Assembly: GCF_904849725.1 (NCBI RefSeq) | Contig: NC_058522.1 | Span: forward strand, 232,909,084 to 232,973,083 | Length of the DNA: 64,000 nt | From: Hordeum vulgare subsp. vulgare | Taxonomy: Eukaryota > Streptophyta > Magnoliopsida > Poales > Poaceae | Reading direction: 5' to 3' | Shown: positions 11,218 through 24,228 of the stretch, piece after piece | Numbering within the stretch: the stretch's first letter is position 1 | Layout of the letters: the number at the start of each line of letters is the position of its first letter | Notes under the pieces: generated by a model | The model's input: only the letters and a program-made list of their open reading frames with translations | Told to the model about the DNA's origin: nothing | Databases searched by the model: none | Program-made: the position numbers and the translations under genes

Positions 11218-11475
11218 TCCTCTTCTTTCTTCTTCTCCTCTCTCCTCTTTTTCTTCTTCTTCGTCTTCTTCTTTATCATCTTATTACTATTATTATTATT
11301 CTTTTTTCTCCTCCTCCTCCTCCTCTTCTAACAGTAACCTAATTAACACTAAACTAATAGTAACGTAATTAACCTAAACTAACAATAACCTAATTAACAC
11401 TAAACTAATAGTAACCTAATTAACCTAAACTAACATTAACCTACTTAACACTAACAATAACCTAAACTAACAGAT
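11218..11475. repeat. Pyrimidine tract and 51-bp tandem repeat
   Basis: A TC-rich stretch with a TTATTATTATT run (to about 11334) leads into two and a half copies of an AT-rich unit built on CTAATTAACACTAAAC and CTAATAGTAAC. Copies start at 11335 and 11386, a period of 51 bp, with a shorter third copy. From 11476 to 11760 follow an A-rich patch and another G-rich patch with no gene. Confidence 0.8.
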
Positions 11476-11759
11476 GCAATGAAATGAAAAAAATAAAAAA
11501 AAATGAAAGAAAATGAACTCAACAAAAAAATGAACTCACCAACGACAAAGGGAGGAGGTGTGGTGGTGGGGGAGGAGGGCCGCGGGGAGGTGGTTGCCAC
11601 GGGGAGGGGGTGGCCGTGGGGAGGGGGTCGTCGCGGGGAGTGGTCGCCGAGGGGAGGGGCTCGCCGGTGGTGCTGGAGCAAGGCGGGGCGGCGGCGGGGG
11701 CGAGTGAGGTGAGGGGGAGAGAGAGACAGTTAGCGCGAGGGGGAGTAGACGACCGTTAC

Positions 11760-12076
11760 AGGGTCGGCCCCTTTGTCGTCCACCCCCCGACGGCAAAGGT
11801 CCCCATGGCAGACGGTAAAGGCCCCCTGATGGCAAAGTTAGCCTTCCGTCGGACACGACACGCATGGGACCCACCCGTCCTCTTTGCCGTCTGCCCTGGG
11901 TCTCTTTGTCGTCCGCTCGCAAACGGCAAAGGGCCGACACATGGCATATAGTATGTTTGCCATGAGTCATCCCTTTGCCGTCTATCATGTGTCAACTAAC
12001 GGCAAAGAGGTTCTTTGCCATCAGCCAGCAGACGACAAAGACTTGGCTGGCGGCAAAGAACTGGATTCGAGTAGTG
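11760..12076. repeat. CACTA subterminal repeats and terminal inverted repeat
   Basis: About a dozen copies of TTTGCCGTC or its reverse complement GACGGCAAA, with one-base variants, lie in both orientations in 300 bases. They end at TTTGCCGCCAG, CCAGTTC and CACTACTCGAATCC on the minus strand, finishing at 12076. In En/Spm elements such subterminal motifs are the binding sites of the TNPA-type protein, and the CACTA terminus is where the transposase cuts. The base after 12076 begins unrelated LTR sequence. Confidence 0.9.
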
Positions 12077-13513
12077 TGTTATGGTTACATTTATTGTAAT
12101 TCTTCTTTCATAGTTGAGGATGCTTGAGAGAGGGGGTAGTCATAAGTAGGTTGTTATTTCAAGTAAGAGAAAAACCTTAGCACCAGTCCAACCACATATC
12201 AAATCATCAAAGTAGCAAACATGAATCAACTTAACATGATGAACATGACTACATAAATTCCCATGGGTCCTCGATAGCGCTTGCTTTATATAAGAGAACT
12301 TTCAGGTCTGTCCTTTGCTATAGAAAGGATTGGGCTACCTTGCTACACCTTTGCTACTATTGTTACTTGTCACTTGTTATGAATTATCTTGCTACAAAAT
12401 TATCTATCGCTGTTACTCACAACACTTGCAGAGAATTCCTTGCTGAAAACTACTTATCATTCCCTTCTCCTCCTTGTTGGGTTTGACACTCTTACTTATT
12501 TAAAGGACTACGATTCATCCACTATACTTGTGGGTCACCACATACGTAAGACACTTTACGTACTTGGATCGTATGCACTTATGATTGGCCCTCTAGCAAG
12601 AATCCGCAACTACTAGAAATCATTAAGGTAAACTTAACAATAGCATTAAACATCAAGTCCTCTTTACTCCCATACGCACACAATTCCCTTACTCGGTTGT
12701 AAGCTTCTTTCACTCTAGCCACACACTGTAAGCGAATCATGAACATATTGCAAACCCTCCAGCGTGAATCCTTCACGTGTGCGCCTCACGGAAGGCACCT
12801 TAGGACATCACCATATCTACACATAACTCAAATCAATAGCATCATATCACAATTAACCCATAGGACAAAATAAATCTACTCAAACATCATAGGATAGCCA
12901 CACATCATTGGATAATAATATATAGCATTAAGCACCATGTTTAAGTAGAGATTACAGCGGGGAAAAGAGGTTTTACACCGCTACATAGAGGAGGACAGAG
13001 TTGATGATGATGACGGAAAGTTGTTGGTGTAGATCGCTGTCTGGTTGCCCCAGCGACACTCCAGCACCACCGAGAGAGAGGGGGAGAGATCCACCCTCCT
13101 TCTTCTTCTTCCTTGGCCTCCTCCAGCATCCCCTCCGGGATTAGATCTCTCTCTCTCTCTGTTTCTCTCATGTTTTCACGACATGTTTTCTGGCTCTTCA
13201 CCGTTTCCTAAATATCCAGAGATATGTAACTTCCATGGGGCTGAAATTTTGAGGGGTTTTGTATTGGAAAATTCACTTTCTTGTGGCCAAAGGAGAGCTC
13301 CAACTGACTAAAGGGGTGGGCACAAGCCATCAGGGAGCGACCCCTTGGGCCGTGCCCTGTTGGCTTGTGCCTCCCTCGGGCATCATGTTGTGTTGATTCT
13401 GACTCCCAAAATTCACATATATTCCAAAAACCAATCCCCGCAAATTTTTATCATGTTTGGAGTTCGTTTGATATGTAATTTCTGCGAAACAAAAATAGGA
13501 CAAAGACGTATTA
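12077..13513. mobile_element. Mosaic of Gypsy LTR fragments
   Basis: About 12077-12538 resembles the 3' end of a plus-strand Triticeae LTR, ending CTATACTTGTGGGTCA. About 12539-13513 reads as an LTR on the minus strand, whose start at 13513 (TAATACGTCTTTGTCC) is a worn TGATACGTCTCC. The piece includes an inverted GCACAAGCC / GGCTTGTGC pair at 13321-13370. It abuts the CACTA end, so the CACTA element probably jumped into this LTR. No gene seen. The orientation of the middle part is uncertain. Confidence 0.65.
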
Positions 13514-15003
13514 GCATCCCCAGGCTTAACTATTGCTCGTCCTCAAGTAGGTAAATGATAAAAAGATAAATTTTGATGTGGAATGCTATCTATCATAATC
13601 TTGAACAAATGTCTAATCATGACATGAATATTAAGATACAAGTGATTCAAGGCGATAGTCCATTATTTGACAAAAAGACTTCGGTACTCAGGTTTACTAG
13701 CAAACAATCATGTCTTTTCAGAATAACAATGCTTGAAGAATGCTATCCCTACAAAATCATATAGCCTGTCATGCTTGGTCTTGCTAGCATAAATTATAAA
13801 CTATGAGCACCCCGGTGTCAGACCAAGCAATTGGATCATACCTTTTAATGTGATTCAGCTTTTTATTACTCACGCAATAAATAAGCGTGAAATATGGATA
13901 TATCATAAAGGTGAAATAGAATATGGTGGTATGTTTCAAAGGGGTAAAAGTGGAGAAGAAAGTCTCGCATCAACTCGGCATATCAACGGGCTATGGAGAT
14001 GCCCATCAATAGATATCAATGCGAGGAGTAGGGATTGCCATGCACCAGATGCACTAGAGCTATAAGTGTATGAAAGCTCGACTGAAGCTAAGTGCGTGTG
14101 CATACAACTTGCTTGCTCATGAAGACCTTGGGCATTTGAGGACGCCTATAATCAGAATATACAAGCCAAGTTCTATAATGAAAAATTACCACTAGCATTT
14201 GGAGGTCAGAAAATAAGAGACTCTTTATATGTATAAGATGGTGCCATTTTGAGGCACAAGTGTGGTAAAGGATAGTAGAAAAGTCCCTTCTCTCATTTTC
14301 TCTCATTTATTTGTTTTTTCTTGGTGGGCTTTTTTTCTCTCATTTTTTTGTCTCCCCCATTTCTTATGGTGGTCTCATTTGGCCTCCCCCATTTTTATTT
14401 CCTCACTGGGACAATGCTCTAGTAATGATGATCATCACACTTTTATTTACTTACAACTCCATATGAAAAACTAATAGGAAGATATGACTATATATGAATA
14501 CCTCTCGCAGTGTACTAGGATGTGCAATGATCTAGCGTAGAAAAATATATCAAAAAATGGACAAGCCATGGAAATACCATGCTATCTATTTTATGATCAT
14601 GCAAAGCAATATGACAGTGAATGCTCAAGTCATGTATATGATGATGATGGAAGTTGCATGGCAACATATCTAGGAATGGCTATGGAAATGCCATGATAGG
14701 TAGGTATGGTGTCTCTTTTTAGGAAGATATAATGAGGCTTCTGTGCAACACAGCGTATCATGTTGCCGGGATTGGATGCATCAGCATAGTTTGCACCAAT
14801 CCTCGAGGTGAGAATGTGCAATGCACGGTACCGAAGAGGCTAGCAAATATGTGGAGGTGAGAGTGCATATATCCATGGGTTCACATTAGTCATAAAGAAC
14901 TCACATAATTATTGGAAGATTTTATTAGATATCTCGACGCAAAGTACTACTCGCATGCTCTGAGGGAGAAGGTTGGGAGGACTTAACCATCACACGACTC
15001 TGA
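13514..15003 (-). mobile_element. 3' internal region of a minus-strand Gypsy element (M1)
   Basis: On the minus strand this ends in a polypurine tract (GTTAAGCCTGGGGATGC) next to the LTR start at 13513. It is clearly homologous to the non-coding 3' internal regions at 31080-32558 and 39680-40684: the same order of GCCTCTTCGGTACCG, GGCATTTCCATAGCC, GAGCATTGTCCC and CATCTCCATAGCCC blocks appears in reverse complement. It breaks off at about 15003 against a plus-strand element of the same group. No coding sequence is kept. Confidence 0.8.
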
Positions 15004-15270
15004 TTATAACAACTCTTCTATTTTGCTCGCTTAAAAGAATGAAGTGTTCAATTTTAAACAAAGAGGAGGAGAAAATTTGAATGATGCTTGGTTTAGGATT
15101 TGCAATGCTCAATTTGGATCACGGGTAGGAATGACTTTGAAAAGCTTGAAGGAGAAGGATACTATTATTGATGAGAGGGTAGAACAATGCATTAATAGGA
15201 TAGATAAAATGGAGGAATCCATTGATAAAGTAGGTTCCGCTTTCACACCCTCCAAAACTAATGCAAGTAC
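15004..15270 (+). pseudogene. gag fragment of plus-strand Gypsy element P1, left of the Tekay insertion
   Basis: The frame reads FNFKQRGGENLNDAWFRIC and then a Lys/Glu-rich, coiled-coil-like stretch up to PSKTNAS at the insertion point. The FNFKQ...AW pattern matches the Gag of P2 (MNFKQHDHEHVAQAWERMK at about 35312). The fragment has lost its N-terminus where it meets M1. It continues in the same frame at 29596 once the 14.3-kb insertion and one target duplication are removed. Confidence 0.75.
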
Positions 15271-18200
15271 TGTCGGGACCCCGATCCTAAGCCATAGGAA
15301 TCTAGCCGGTAACACATCGCATCCCTTTGTGGTCTGACGCACGGTTAACTCCACGGCTGCAGCCTTACCTTAGCCGGGACCGTTTGCGTCTTTTGACTCA
15401 CGTATGCGATAGTGTCGCTAGCAATCCAATGTCAAAGAACCCGGATCGACATGTCTAGTCATAAACCAAAGTGGCAGTACCGCACAAGGACAGGCATACA
15501 TGACCCAACAAAGCAGGTGTCGGTCATCAGCGGATGTAGACGAGTCGTAGCATGCTACAAGGACTCCATTACATCGCGTGACATTTCCCCAAAGGGGACA
15601 GACACAGCAGCTAAGAAGGACACATGCCGGTCAACCAATGTGTCCGGAGCAGTAGCGAACTACCAAGGCTCATTGGATCACAAAGGGGCATTTCCTCGTA
15701 AGGAGTGCTACTAAAGTTCACGACTAGGTAATCGAACCCCATACATATCAAGTACGACACACGTACGCATGGCATACCGATATGTATAGATACATCGATG
15801 GCATCACAACATAACCATAAACATACAAGCTTTATTTAAGAGGCTCGGAAGAGACACACACATAATATTACACATTAAGGGTCTCACGACCCATAATAGC
15901 AGTCATTCAGTTACAAGCCAGTGGAAGAGTTATAAACTGTCTGAGTACAGACAGGGCAACTAGAAGGCACATGGCCTGACTATACTACAGATCCAACGTA
16001 GGGCCAGATCGTAGCTGGGACACCAGCTACTCGTCGTCGTCGATGTCTACGAAGAACCCTCCATTAGGGTCATTAGCAACCTCTGCAACATTTATTAAGC
16101 AAACATGAGTACGGAGGTACTCAGCAAGACTTTAGGAGAACTAACTACTCATGCAAGGTATCAAAAGGTATTGTGGGGTTTCATGCGGAAAGCCAGCATT
16201 TGACTCGTGGCTAGACAACTTGCATTTTTAAATAATTTTGACAACTTGATTTCTCGCACACGAGTCCACTAACACCACAACAATACACTATCGTGGAATC
16301 ATTCCCTCTTCGTACGGAAATGCCGTCCACGACACTCACGCTTATCTTGACAATTTTATGAGTAGCCATTGAAGTTATCTATGAACAACATATGTCTCCA
16401 AGTAGTCCATATCCGTGGACGCGGCTATTCGAATAGATCATAACCCTGCAGGGGTGTACTTCGTCACACATGCTCTCGCCACTTATCGCCATGTGCACGT
16501 CATGCACCTCGAGAACCTTCAAGCGGAAGCCCAGCGAGGGAGTCGGCCACGACCGTTAACCACACTAGTACCTAGTCCAGGTTTATCGCCTATCTGAGAG
16601 TAACCCGTACGGAAGTCCGGCCGAGGTTTCCGCCACGGCCTCAAACGATGTGCGCAGGGTTCCCAAGCCCATCATCCGGGTGCCACTTGGTACACCGTGC
16701 CACTGCCTACCGCATCACGGTCCAGCTCTCAGGTCAGCACCATGCACGGCCTCCAGCATTACTATAAACACCAGAAACTACTTGCAACTCCTGGACCGAG
16801 TACTACACGATTAATAGGCCGAGCGGCGTCATATTTCAGGGCCCAGCATGTGGTAGTATCTAGTCTTGGATTACATACACGGAACTCAGTTCCTATGGAC
16901 GGTTCCAATGAAACAACCCGCCATGTACTCCTACACAACCTTTCACCGGTACCTTTACCAAATCAAGTTCAACACACAACCTTTGCTCACCGAACACATT
17001 CTCACAATTTTGTTCATCTCCCAGATGACAGACCATACACAACTCTAAGCATAGCATGCATAGCAGGTTAAGGCACATCATAGCTCAAGCAACTACCAGG
17101 TATGCTAGGTTGCAAGGTTCGGCTATTTACTGTGACAAGGTTAGGTCATGCAAAGGAAGTGGGTTCAACTAACGTGGCAAAAGCAGTTGTAGCATTTGAT
17201 CCTAGTGAAAAAAATAAGTGTAGGAGCAAGAACATGGAATTATCGGGATGATCAAAAGGGTTGCTTGCCTTGTTGCTCAGAGGAGGAACGATATCCGTCG
17301 GACGGATATTCGGTGGAATCCGGGGGTGCAGAGCCTACCGAAATGAATGGCAACATTCAATAACAATCATATGCACTCAAAATGATGCTGGAGCATGGCA
17401 TGAGGATGCAAGGTGATAAGTTATTATTTTCAACATGTATTAGGTTTAGAGTTGATTTGAATCACATTCGAATGTCAATTCAAACGGGGTATTCTCGGAT
17501 ACCGTTTTAATTGATTCGACCTGATGCTCAGATCAACTTGATGTTAGCTTGCATGAGATGTCATGTTATGGTACTGATTTGTAACTAGGACAGTGTGTGA
17601 TCATTGCAATCATAATGAAATTTGAATATTTTTCCAAATTCCATTTAAAAAGTAATTATGAGAATTGAATTATTCCTTATTCCACATTTTAGGGTTCTGT
17701 AACTTTTTCAAACATAGTTGAAAATAGCATAATCAGAATCCTTGAATTTTTCTGATACTTTTTCATATATAAATTATTTTCATTGGAGTTACAGATTAAT
17801 TTCTATGATTTTTACAAGTTTTAGCAATTTCCTGGAATTAGTTTTATACAGGAAATTCTAATTATTGCATCAGACTGACGTCAGCAGGTCAGCCGACCTG
17901 TTCACGTCAAACCTGACAGGGGGGGCCCACTGGTCAGCCTCTCTGGGACTAATCCCGCGCTGACCAGTCCTAATTGAGGTTTGACTTGGCCTTGGGCCCA
18001 CTTGTCAGCGAGTGATTAAGCCCTGAGCTGCTGGGTTAGCTTTGCCACGTCGACCCCCACCGGAGGGTGGTCGCCGGCGACCAGGCCCGCGGCGGAGGGC
18101 TCGCCGGAGGCGACCTAAACGGTGCTGCACAGCACCAAAATGAACGTGGTTTGCAGCTACGGCACGCTGGCGAAGTGGCCGATCTGGCAGGGGCATCAGG

Positions 18201-19427
18201 GGAGGCTAGGGTCGCCGGGAGAGGCGCCGGCGACGAGCCGGAGCGGCGGCCGAAGCTCGGCCTTCTATGAGAGATGGCTCTAGGGCACGGGGAGGGCAGC
18301 TGAGGGGCTCATCACGCTCCTGGAGGCTCCAGGAGCTCGAATCCTAGCTCGAGCGCGTGGATCGGACACCACAGCGACGGCGACGACATGGCCGGCGGCG
18401 AGGAGCTCTCGGCCTTGGTGGGGAACTAGGCTACGATGCACGGGAGAGCGTGGGGCGAGAGGGGAAACGACGACGGGCTCACGGCGGTTCCGATGGTGCT
18501 GTTGAGGGGCTCGGGGATGCGCCGGAGGGAGCGAATCGACGGGAGAGGTCCGGCGGCCGGAGGTGGAAGACGACGACGCTGGGGGCGATGCAGAGCTCGG
18601 GGAAGCTTCGGCTTCATCAGAGATGACCAGGGCGATGAGGCGGATCTAACAGACTACTCGGAGGAGGGTTTCCATGGCTAGAGGTGCTGCGGCTCGAGCT
18701 CGAGCTCGGCTCCAATGGCGACAGCAGGAGGGGGGGCAGGATCCGAGAGGAGAGGAAGAACGGTGTTGGGGAATGGATAGAGGAGACCCTGGGGAGCTTA
18801 TCCCCGGCCTTGCCAGCGCGAGGTGGCGGCCAGGCAGGCGCACAGGTGCGTGGCCGCGCCGGAGGAGGCGGCGGCCACCTCCTGCTCCTACTGGCGTGAG
18901 GGAGGGGACGAGCGAGGGAGATGGGCCGGGCCAGGCTAGGCGACAGGTAAGGGTTTCCCATTTTTTTCTGTTTTTGTTTTTCTGTTTTGCTAACTATTGT
19001 TTTGCTATTTATTTCAGCTCCAAAACAAAAAGTAAAAACTATTTTAGACCTCCTGAATTATTGTTATAATATTCCCAACCATTTCCAAAGTTTTCAACAT
19101 TTTTGAAAATTTATAGTTTCTGATTTCAAATTTAAAGTTTGAAACCAGTGGCTTTTTGCATTAGTTTAAAAAGCTTAAAGTGTCAAGAAAATAGTTTTCT
19201 CCAATGCTCATTTACTTTCATGATTTAACAGAAAGTTTGAACATTTCTTGAGGCCATTTTGGGTTCATTGATTTTAGCTAGTTTGAGAATTTCTTTATTT
19301 AAAGTAGTGGCTAGGGTTTTTGAGTTTTTCCTTTGCCACTTTCTTGTTCTTGTTGAAAATTCTTAGATGCAAATGCAAAGAAGACATGAGCACAAGGCTA
19401 ACTTGCTTAAGGGTTAGGGATGTGACA
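15271..19427 (-). repeat. 3' LTR of the Tekay-like element
   Basis: This 4157-bp LTR is nearly identical to 25440-29595. Unusually long for a plant Gypsy LTR, it has an AT-rich part and a GC-rich block at about 18000-18960 that holds long but unconserved-looking ORFs. Most differences from the other LTR fall in 18270-18960. No LTR-internal ORF is convincing. Confidence 0.97.
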
Positions 19428-22400
19428 ACTCACCCCCACTCAAAAGAATCTCGTCCCGAGATTTAGAAGTCGTCGGGAATAACGCAGGATACTCAAGTCG
19501 GAGACGATCCTCTCTTTCCCAAGTTGCCTCCTTTTCAGAATGATTTGACCATTGAACTTTAAGAAACTTGAGGTTTCGACGTCGAGTGGTACGCTCAGCT
19601 TGATCAAGAATACGCACGGGGTATTCTCGGTATGAAAAGTTATCTTGTAGATCAAGCGTTTCGTGGTCCACTTCACGGATAGGATCCGAAAAGCAACGCC
19701 TGAGTTGCGAGACGTGGAAAACATCATGAACCTTGGAAAGATGCGGAGGAAGTTCCAACTGGTAGGCAACTTCTCCTCATTTGGCAAGAATGCGAAAAGG
19801 ACCAATGTAACGAGGAGCCAACTTGCCCTTGATACCGAAACGATGGGTACCCTTCAAAGGTGTAACCCGAAGGTAAGCCTTCTCGTCAACTTCAAAGGTC
19901 ACAACCTTATGATGACGATCATATTGGCTCTTTTGACGAGACTGGGCTGTTTTCAACTTTTCACGAATAATGCGAACCTGCTCTTCTGCATCCTGGATCA
20001 TATCCGGGCCAAAGAGTTGCCTCTCTCCGGTTTCTGACCAATTAAGAGGTGTTCGACATCTTCGTCCATAGAGAACTTCAAAAGGGGCTTTGCCCAAGCT
20101 TGATTGGTAACTATTGTTATAAGCGAATTCGGTGAATGGAAGACACTTTTCCCAATTCATACCGAACGATATAACACAAGCTCGGAGCATATCTTCTAGG
20201 ATTTGATTCACTCTTTCTACTTGACCACTTGATTGGGGATGGAAAGCAGTGCTAAAACATAGGTGAGTCCCCATGGCATTCTGAAAATTTCCCAGAAGCG
20301 AGAAGTAAAGATACTTCCACGGTCCGAGTTAATCTCCAGGGGAACACCATGAAGAGACACTATTCGGGAGATATATAACTCTGCTAGCTGGTTAGCTGTT
20401 ATACTCTCACGAACAGGAAGAAAATGAGCCACTTTGGAAAGACGGTCAATGACCACAAAGATAGCATTATTTCCTTTCTTGGTCTTGGGAAATCCGGTAA
20501 TGAAATCCATGCTAACTTTATCTCATTTCCATTCAGGAATAGCTAGAGGTTGAAGGGTGCCAGCACGCCTTTGATGTTCTGCCTTAACTCGACGACAAAC
20601 GTCGCAGTTAGCAACGAACTCAGCAATTTCTTTCTTCATCCTAGTCCACCAGAACCTCTGGCGTAGGTCCTGATACATCTTAGTACTACCGGCATGAATG
20701 GTGAGAGGAGAATCATGAGCCTCCTTAAGGATTAACTGCCTTAGATGTGGGTTCTTAGGAACCACTAAACGATTCTGGAAGAACACAACACCTCGATCGT
20801 TCATGGAAAATTCTTTAGCGTTTCCGCTAAAAATATTCTCCTTGATCCGTGGTATACCCTTGTCACACTTTTGGCCAGCTATAATTTGATCCTTAAGAGT
20901 AGGCTTCGCCACCAGAGTAGAAAGGAATCCTTGAGGAACAATATGAAGATTCAACTTCCGAAAGTCCTCATGGAGATGTGGTTGACCTTGTTGTAGCATC
21001 AAATTGTTACAATAAGATTTACGACTTAGCGCATCGGCCATAACATTGGCCTTCCCCGGGGTGTAAGTTATCCCTAAGTCGTAATCCGAGATCAACTCAA
21101 CCCACCGTCTTTGCCTGAGATTCAAATCCGGCTGGGTGAAGATATATTTCAGACTTTGGTGATCAGTGAATATTTCGCAACGATTACCCAGAAGGTAATG
21201 TCGCCAGGTTTTTAGTGCATGGACCACAGCTGCAAGCTCAAGGTCATGTGTGGGATAATTATCCTCATGTGGACGCAACTTTAGAGATGCGTATGCGATC
21301 ACATGACGGTCTTGCATGAGAATGCAACCTAATCCTTGTCGCGAGGCGTCGCAATAGATAACAAAGTCCTTAGAAAAATCTGGTGGTAGCAACACAGGTG
21401 CGGAAGTCAGGCATCTTTTTAGTTCCTGAAAACTATGCTCACACTATGGTGTCCACTCGAACTTTTTATCCTTCTTGAGGAGTTCAGTTAGAGGCTTTGC
21501 AACCTTGGAGAAATTCTCGACAAAGCGGCGACAATAGCTCGCTAGACCAAGAAAACTCCTAACTTGCTTAACCGATTCAGGTTGAGTCCAATCAAGGACA
21601 GCTTGAACTCTCTCGGCATTGACAGCAATACCCTTACGAGAGATTACGTGGCCTAGATAGGTCACTTCTGGTAACCAGAATTCACATTTTGAAAATTTGG
21701 CATAAAGGCGATGCTCTCGAAGTTTCATCAATACCAGCCTTAGATGCTCGGCATGTTCTTGTTCATTCTTCGAGTAGATGAGGATAACATCGAGGTATAC
21801 CACGACGAATTTATCCAAATACTCCATGAAGATTGAGTTCATCAGTCGAGAGAAGGTGGCTGGGGCATTGGTTAAACCGAAGGACATAACGGTGTACTCA
21901 TATTGGCCATAACGAGTAACAAAAGCCGTTTTTGGAATGTCCCCATTCTTAATCTTGATTTGATGGTATCCCAACCTCAAATCCATTTTGGAGAAGACTG
22001 AGGATCCAGCGAGCTGATCGTACAAGTCGTTGATCCTGGGGAGCGGATACTTGTTCTTAATGGTGACCAGATTAACTGGTCGGTAATCTACAACCATCCG
22101 ATCCGTTCCGTCTTTCTTCTTGACGAAGAGGACGGGACAAGCCCAAGGAGAAGAGCTAGGACGAATGAAACCCTTGTTCAAGGCCTCATCTAATTGCTTC
22201 TTAAGTTCGGCTAGCTCCAGGGGTGCCATCTTATATGATCTTCTGGCTATTGGGACAGTTCCCCGAACAAGATCTATTACAAACTCTACATCTCTGTCAG
22301 GTGGAATTCCTGGCAGTTCCTCTGGAAAAACATCCGGAAAGTCACGGACTACCGGAATGTCTTCAAGTTCCGGAAGAGGGTTGGCATTTAGAGAATAGAG

Positions 22401-23903
22401 TTGGCATTTGGCAACTCGAGTAGAGACATTTACTATCTCACCCGAGGGATGGGTAAGCTGGACATTTCTAGAGTGAGTATCAATCTTGGCATAGTGAGCT
22501 GACATCCAGTCCATGCCCAAGATGATATTAATATCCGAAGATTTCAATGCTATCAATGAGGCTAGGAAAACTAGCCTATCTACTAGAATTTCATTGTCAT
22601 AGGTTATCCTAGAGGTTTGCCATTTACTACCAGGGGTTTGGACAACCAATGGGATTGGCATATCACAAAATGACATGTTATGCAACTGTGCATAACTTTC
22701 TGAAATGAAGGAATGAGAAGACCCAGTGTCAAAGAGAACAGACGCTGGGTGATGATTAACAAGAAGCGTACCCAGCATGACGTCGGGATCCTCTGCAGCT
22801 TCTTCTGCTGACACATAGTTCACACGGCCACGTGCAGGAGTTGGCTTCACATAATAAGCTTTGCCCGACTTGGCCTGCCCGACGGACTTTCCGGGTTGCT
22901 TGGCACCCACATTCTGAGGACACTCACGGGAATAGTGCCCTGGTTCTCCACACTTGTAGCATATCACCTGGTTGGCACGTGGTGCAGCATTGCTAGCTGG
23001 ACCACCATAAGCTTTTTCTGGAGGGTTGGCCTGATTCGTCTGAGGCGCCACGTAGGATGGCCTCGGAGTGTATCTTGGCGGCAGAGAACTGTTTGGAACC
23101 CACAGCCTGCGTTTTGGAAACGCGGAACCAGAAGACGAGCCGAAGTCACGGGAGTGCTTCCTGGTGGCTTCGAAGTCAGTATGACCAGTCTCGGCACTGA
23201 TCGCTTTGTTGACCAGGGCTTGAAAACTTGCACACTCATGGAGGCGTAGATCACGACGGAGCTCAGGGCTCAGACCCTTACGGAATCTTGCTTGCTTCTT
23301 GGCGTCAGTAGACACCTCCTCTGTTGCATAGTGGACGAGGTTACCGAACTCGCGGCTATAGGCATCCACAGACAACTTGCCCTGAGTGAAGGCATAGAAC
23401 TCCTCTCTCTTTCTGTCCATCAGGCCCTCTGGAATATGGTGCAGACGAAAAGCTGCGCTGAAGTCTGCCCATGTGGCCACTAGTTCAGCGGGACGCATAG
23501 CTTCAAAATTCTCCCACCACAGATTGGCGGGTCCTTCCAGGAAATATGCCGCGAAGGTCACCTTGTCGGCCTCAGACACATTCTCAGAGCGAATCTTGCG
23601 TGAGATGCTGCACAGCCAGTCATCAGCGTCGAGGGGATCGACGGAATGATGAAACTTTGGAGGATTCAGCTTCACAAAGTCATTGAGGGACACTGCAGCA
23701 TTCCTAGGCTGTCGAGTCGTATTCTGCTCAATACACTCTAGCAGTCGGTTGGTCTCCCTTTTGTTTCTTTCTGCCTCAAGCATCACTTCCACCAGAGAAG
23801 GTGGGTGAGGCAGGTCTTCCTGCGACGCTTGACTACCCTCACCTTGCTCATGAGCAGGGGCGCGGTTCAACCTGGTGAACACCATCCTGACAAACAAACT
23901 CAT
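19414..23903 (-). pseudogene. Tekay-like gag-pol polyprotein, broken
   Basis: The first open part (23903-21444, 819 residues) holds Gag (about residues 1-300), a CCHC knuckle ([14 protein letters not shown], about 315), a DTG protease motif (about 390) and reverse transcriptase (about 560-800). The RT box reads YLDV instead of YLDD near residue 699. Then follow RNase H (21395-21000: [23 protein letters not shown]), the integrase HHCC zinc finger (about 20700-20580) and catalytic core ([35 protein letters not shown]), and a chromodomain-like end (VQWSNHSEKEATWE). In-frame stops lie at 21444-21446 (TAG), 20523-20525 (TGA) and 19777-19779 (TGA), with a one-base frameshift near 20290. The final stop lies inside the 3' LTR. 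Confidence 0.96.
19428..19442 (-). other. Polypurine tract of the Tekay-like element
   Basis: On the minus strand GAGTGGGGGTGAGT immediately precedes the 3' LTR start. It would prime plus-strand DNA synthesis. Confidence 0.85.
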
Positions 23904-24228
23904 AGCTTAGACCAATATCATATCAATACTAGCTATGGATTAAGAATGTACTGAACACACGGAATGCGGAAATTAATATCTGAACAGCATGGTAACAAGC
24001 AACTGCTATATATACACCATGGTTCATACACACCCTTACATAGTTCAGTACACCCTTAACCGAAGAGCAAACTACTGAAATTGTGAAACTACTCATCAGA
24101 GGCTTACAAGCTGCCTATACATTATTTATCTAGGCCTCCGGAATTCATTTCACATTACAACCATACTTCACAAGTCACGCAGGACTGTGAACGTACGGCT
24201 ACTACCATACTATCCTTCCGCTCACAGC

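Larger units (their letters stand above)
1..12076 (-). mobile_element. CACTA (En/Spm) DNA transposon, 5' part; other end left of window
   Basis: Read on the minus strand, the element begins at 12076 with CACTACTCGAATCC, a CACTA-type terminal inverted repeat, and runs leftward past position 1. Inside are subterminal TTTGCCGTC repeats, G-rich and foldback sequence, a TNP2-type transposase gene, a second Transposase_24-type gene and a long tandem array. This order is typical of large Triticeae CACTA elements. No matching inverted repeat occurs at 1-3500, so the 3' end is outside the window and the 3-bp target duplication cannot be checked. Several stops and frameshifts in the transposase show that this copy is no longer autonomous. 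The superfamily call is firm; I do not name the family. Confidence 0.93.

Noticed and set aside
10662..11342. 226-codon Gly/Val/Ser/Arg-rich ORF on the plus strand
   Set aside because: It is a readout of GGGGGTC repeats; other frames are just as open and the composition explains it fully.
16697..17071. 124-codon ORF in the Tekay LTR, repeated at 26866-27240
   Set aside because: It lies in LTR sequence on the strand opposite to the element; identity reflects the recent LTR pair.
18617..19069. Arg/Pro-rich ORFs on both strands in the GC-rich LTR block, also at 28660-29274
   Set aside because: Low-complexity GC-rich sequence; indels and substitutions between the LTRs are not spaced as in coding sequence.
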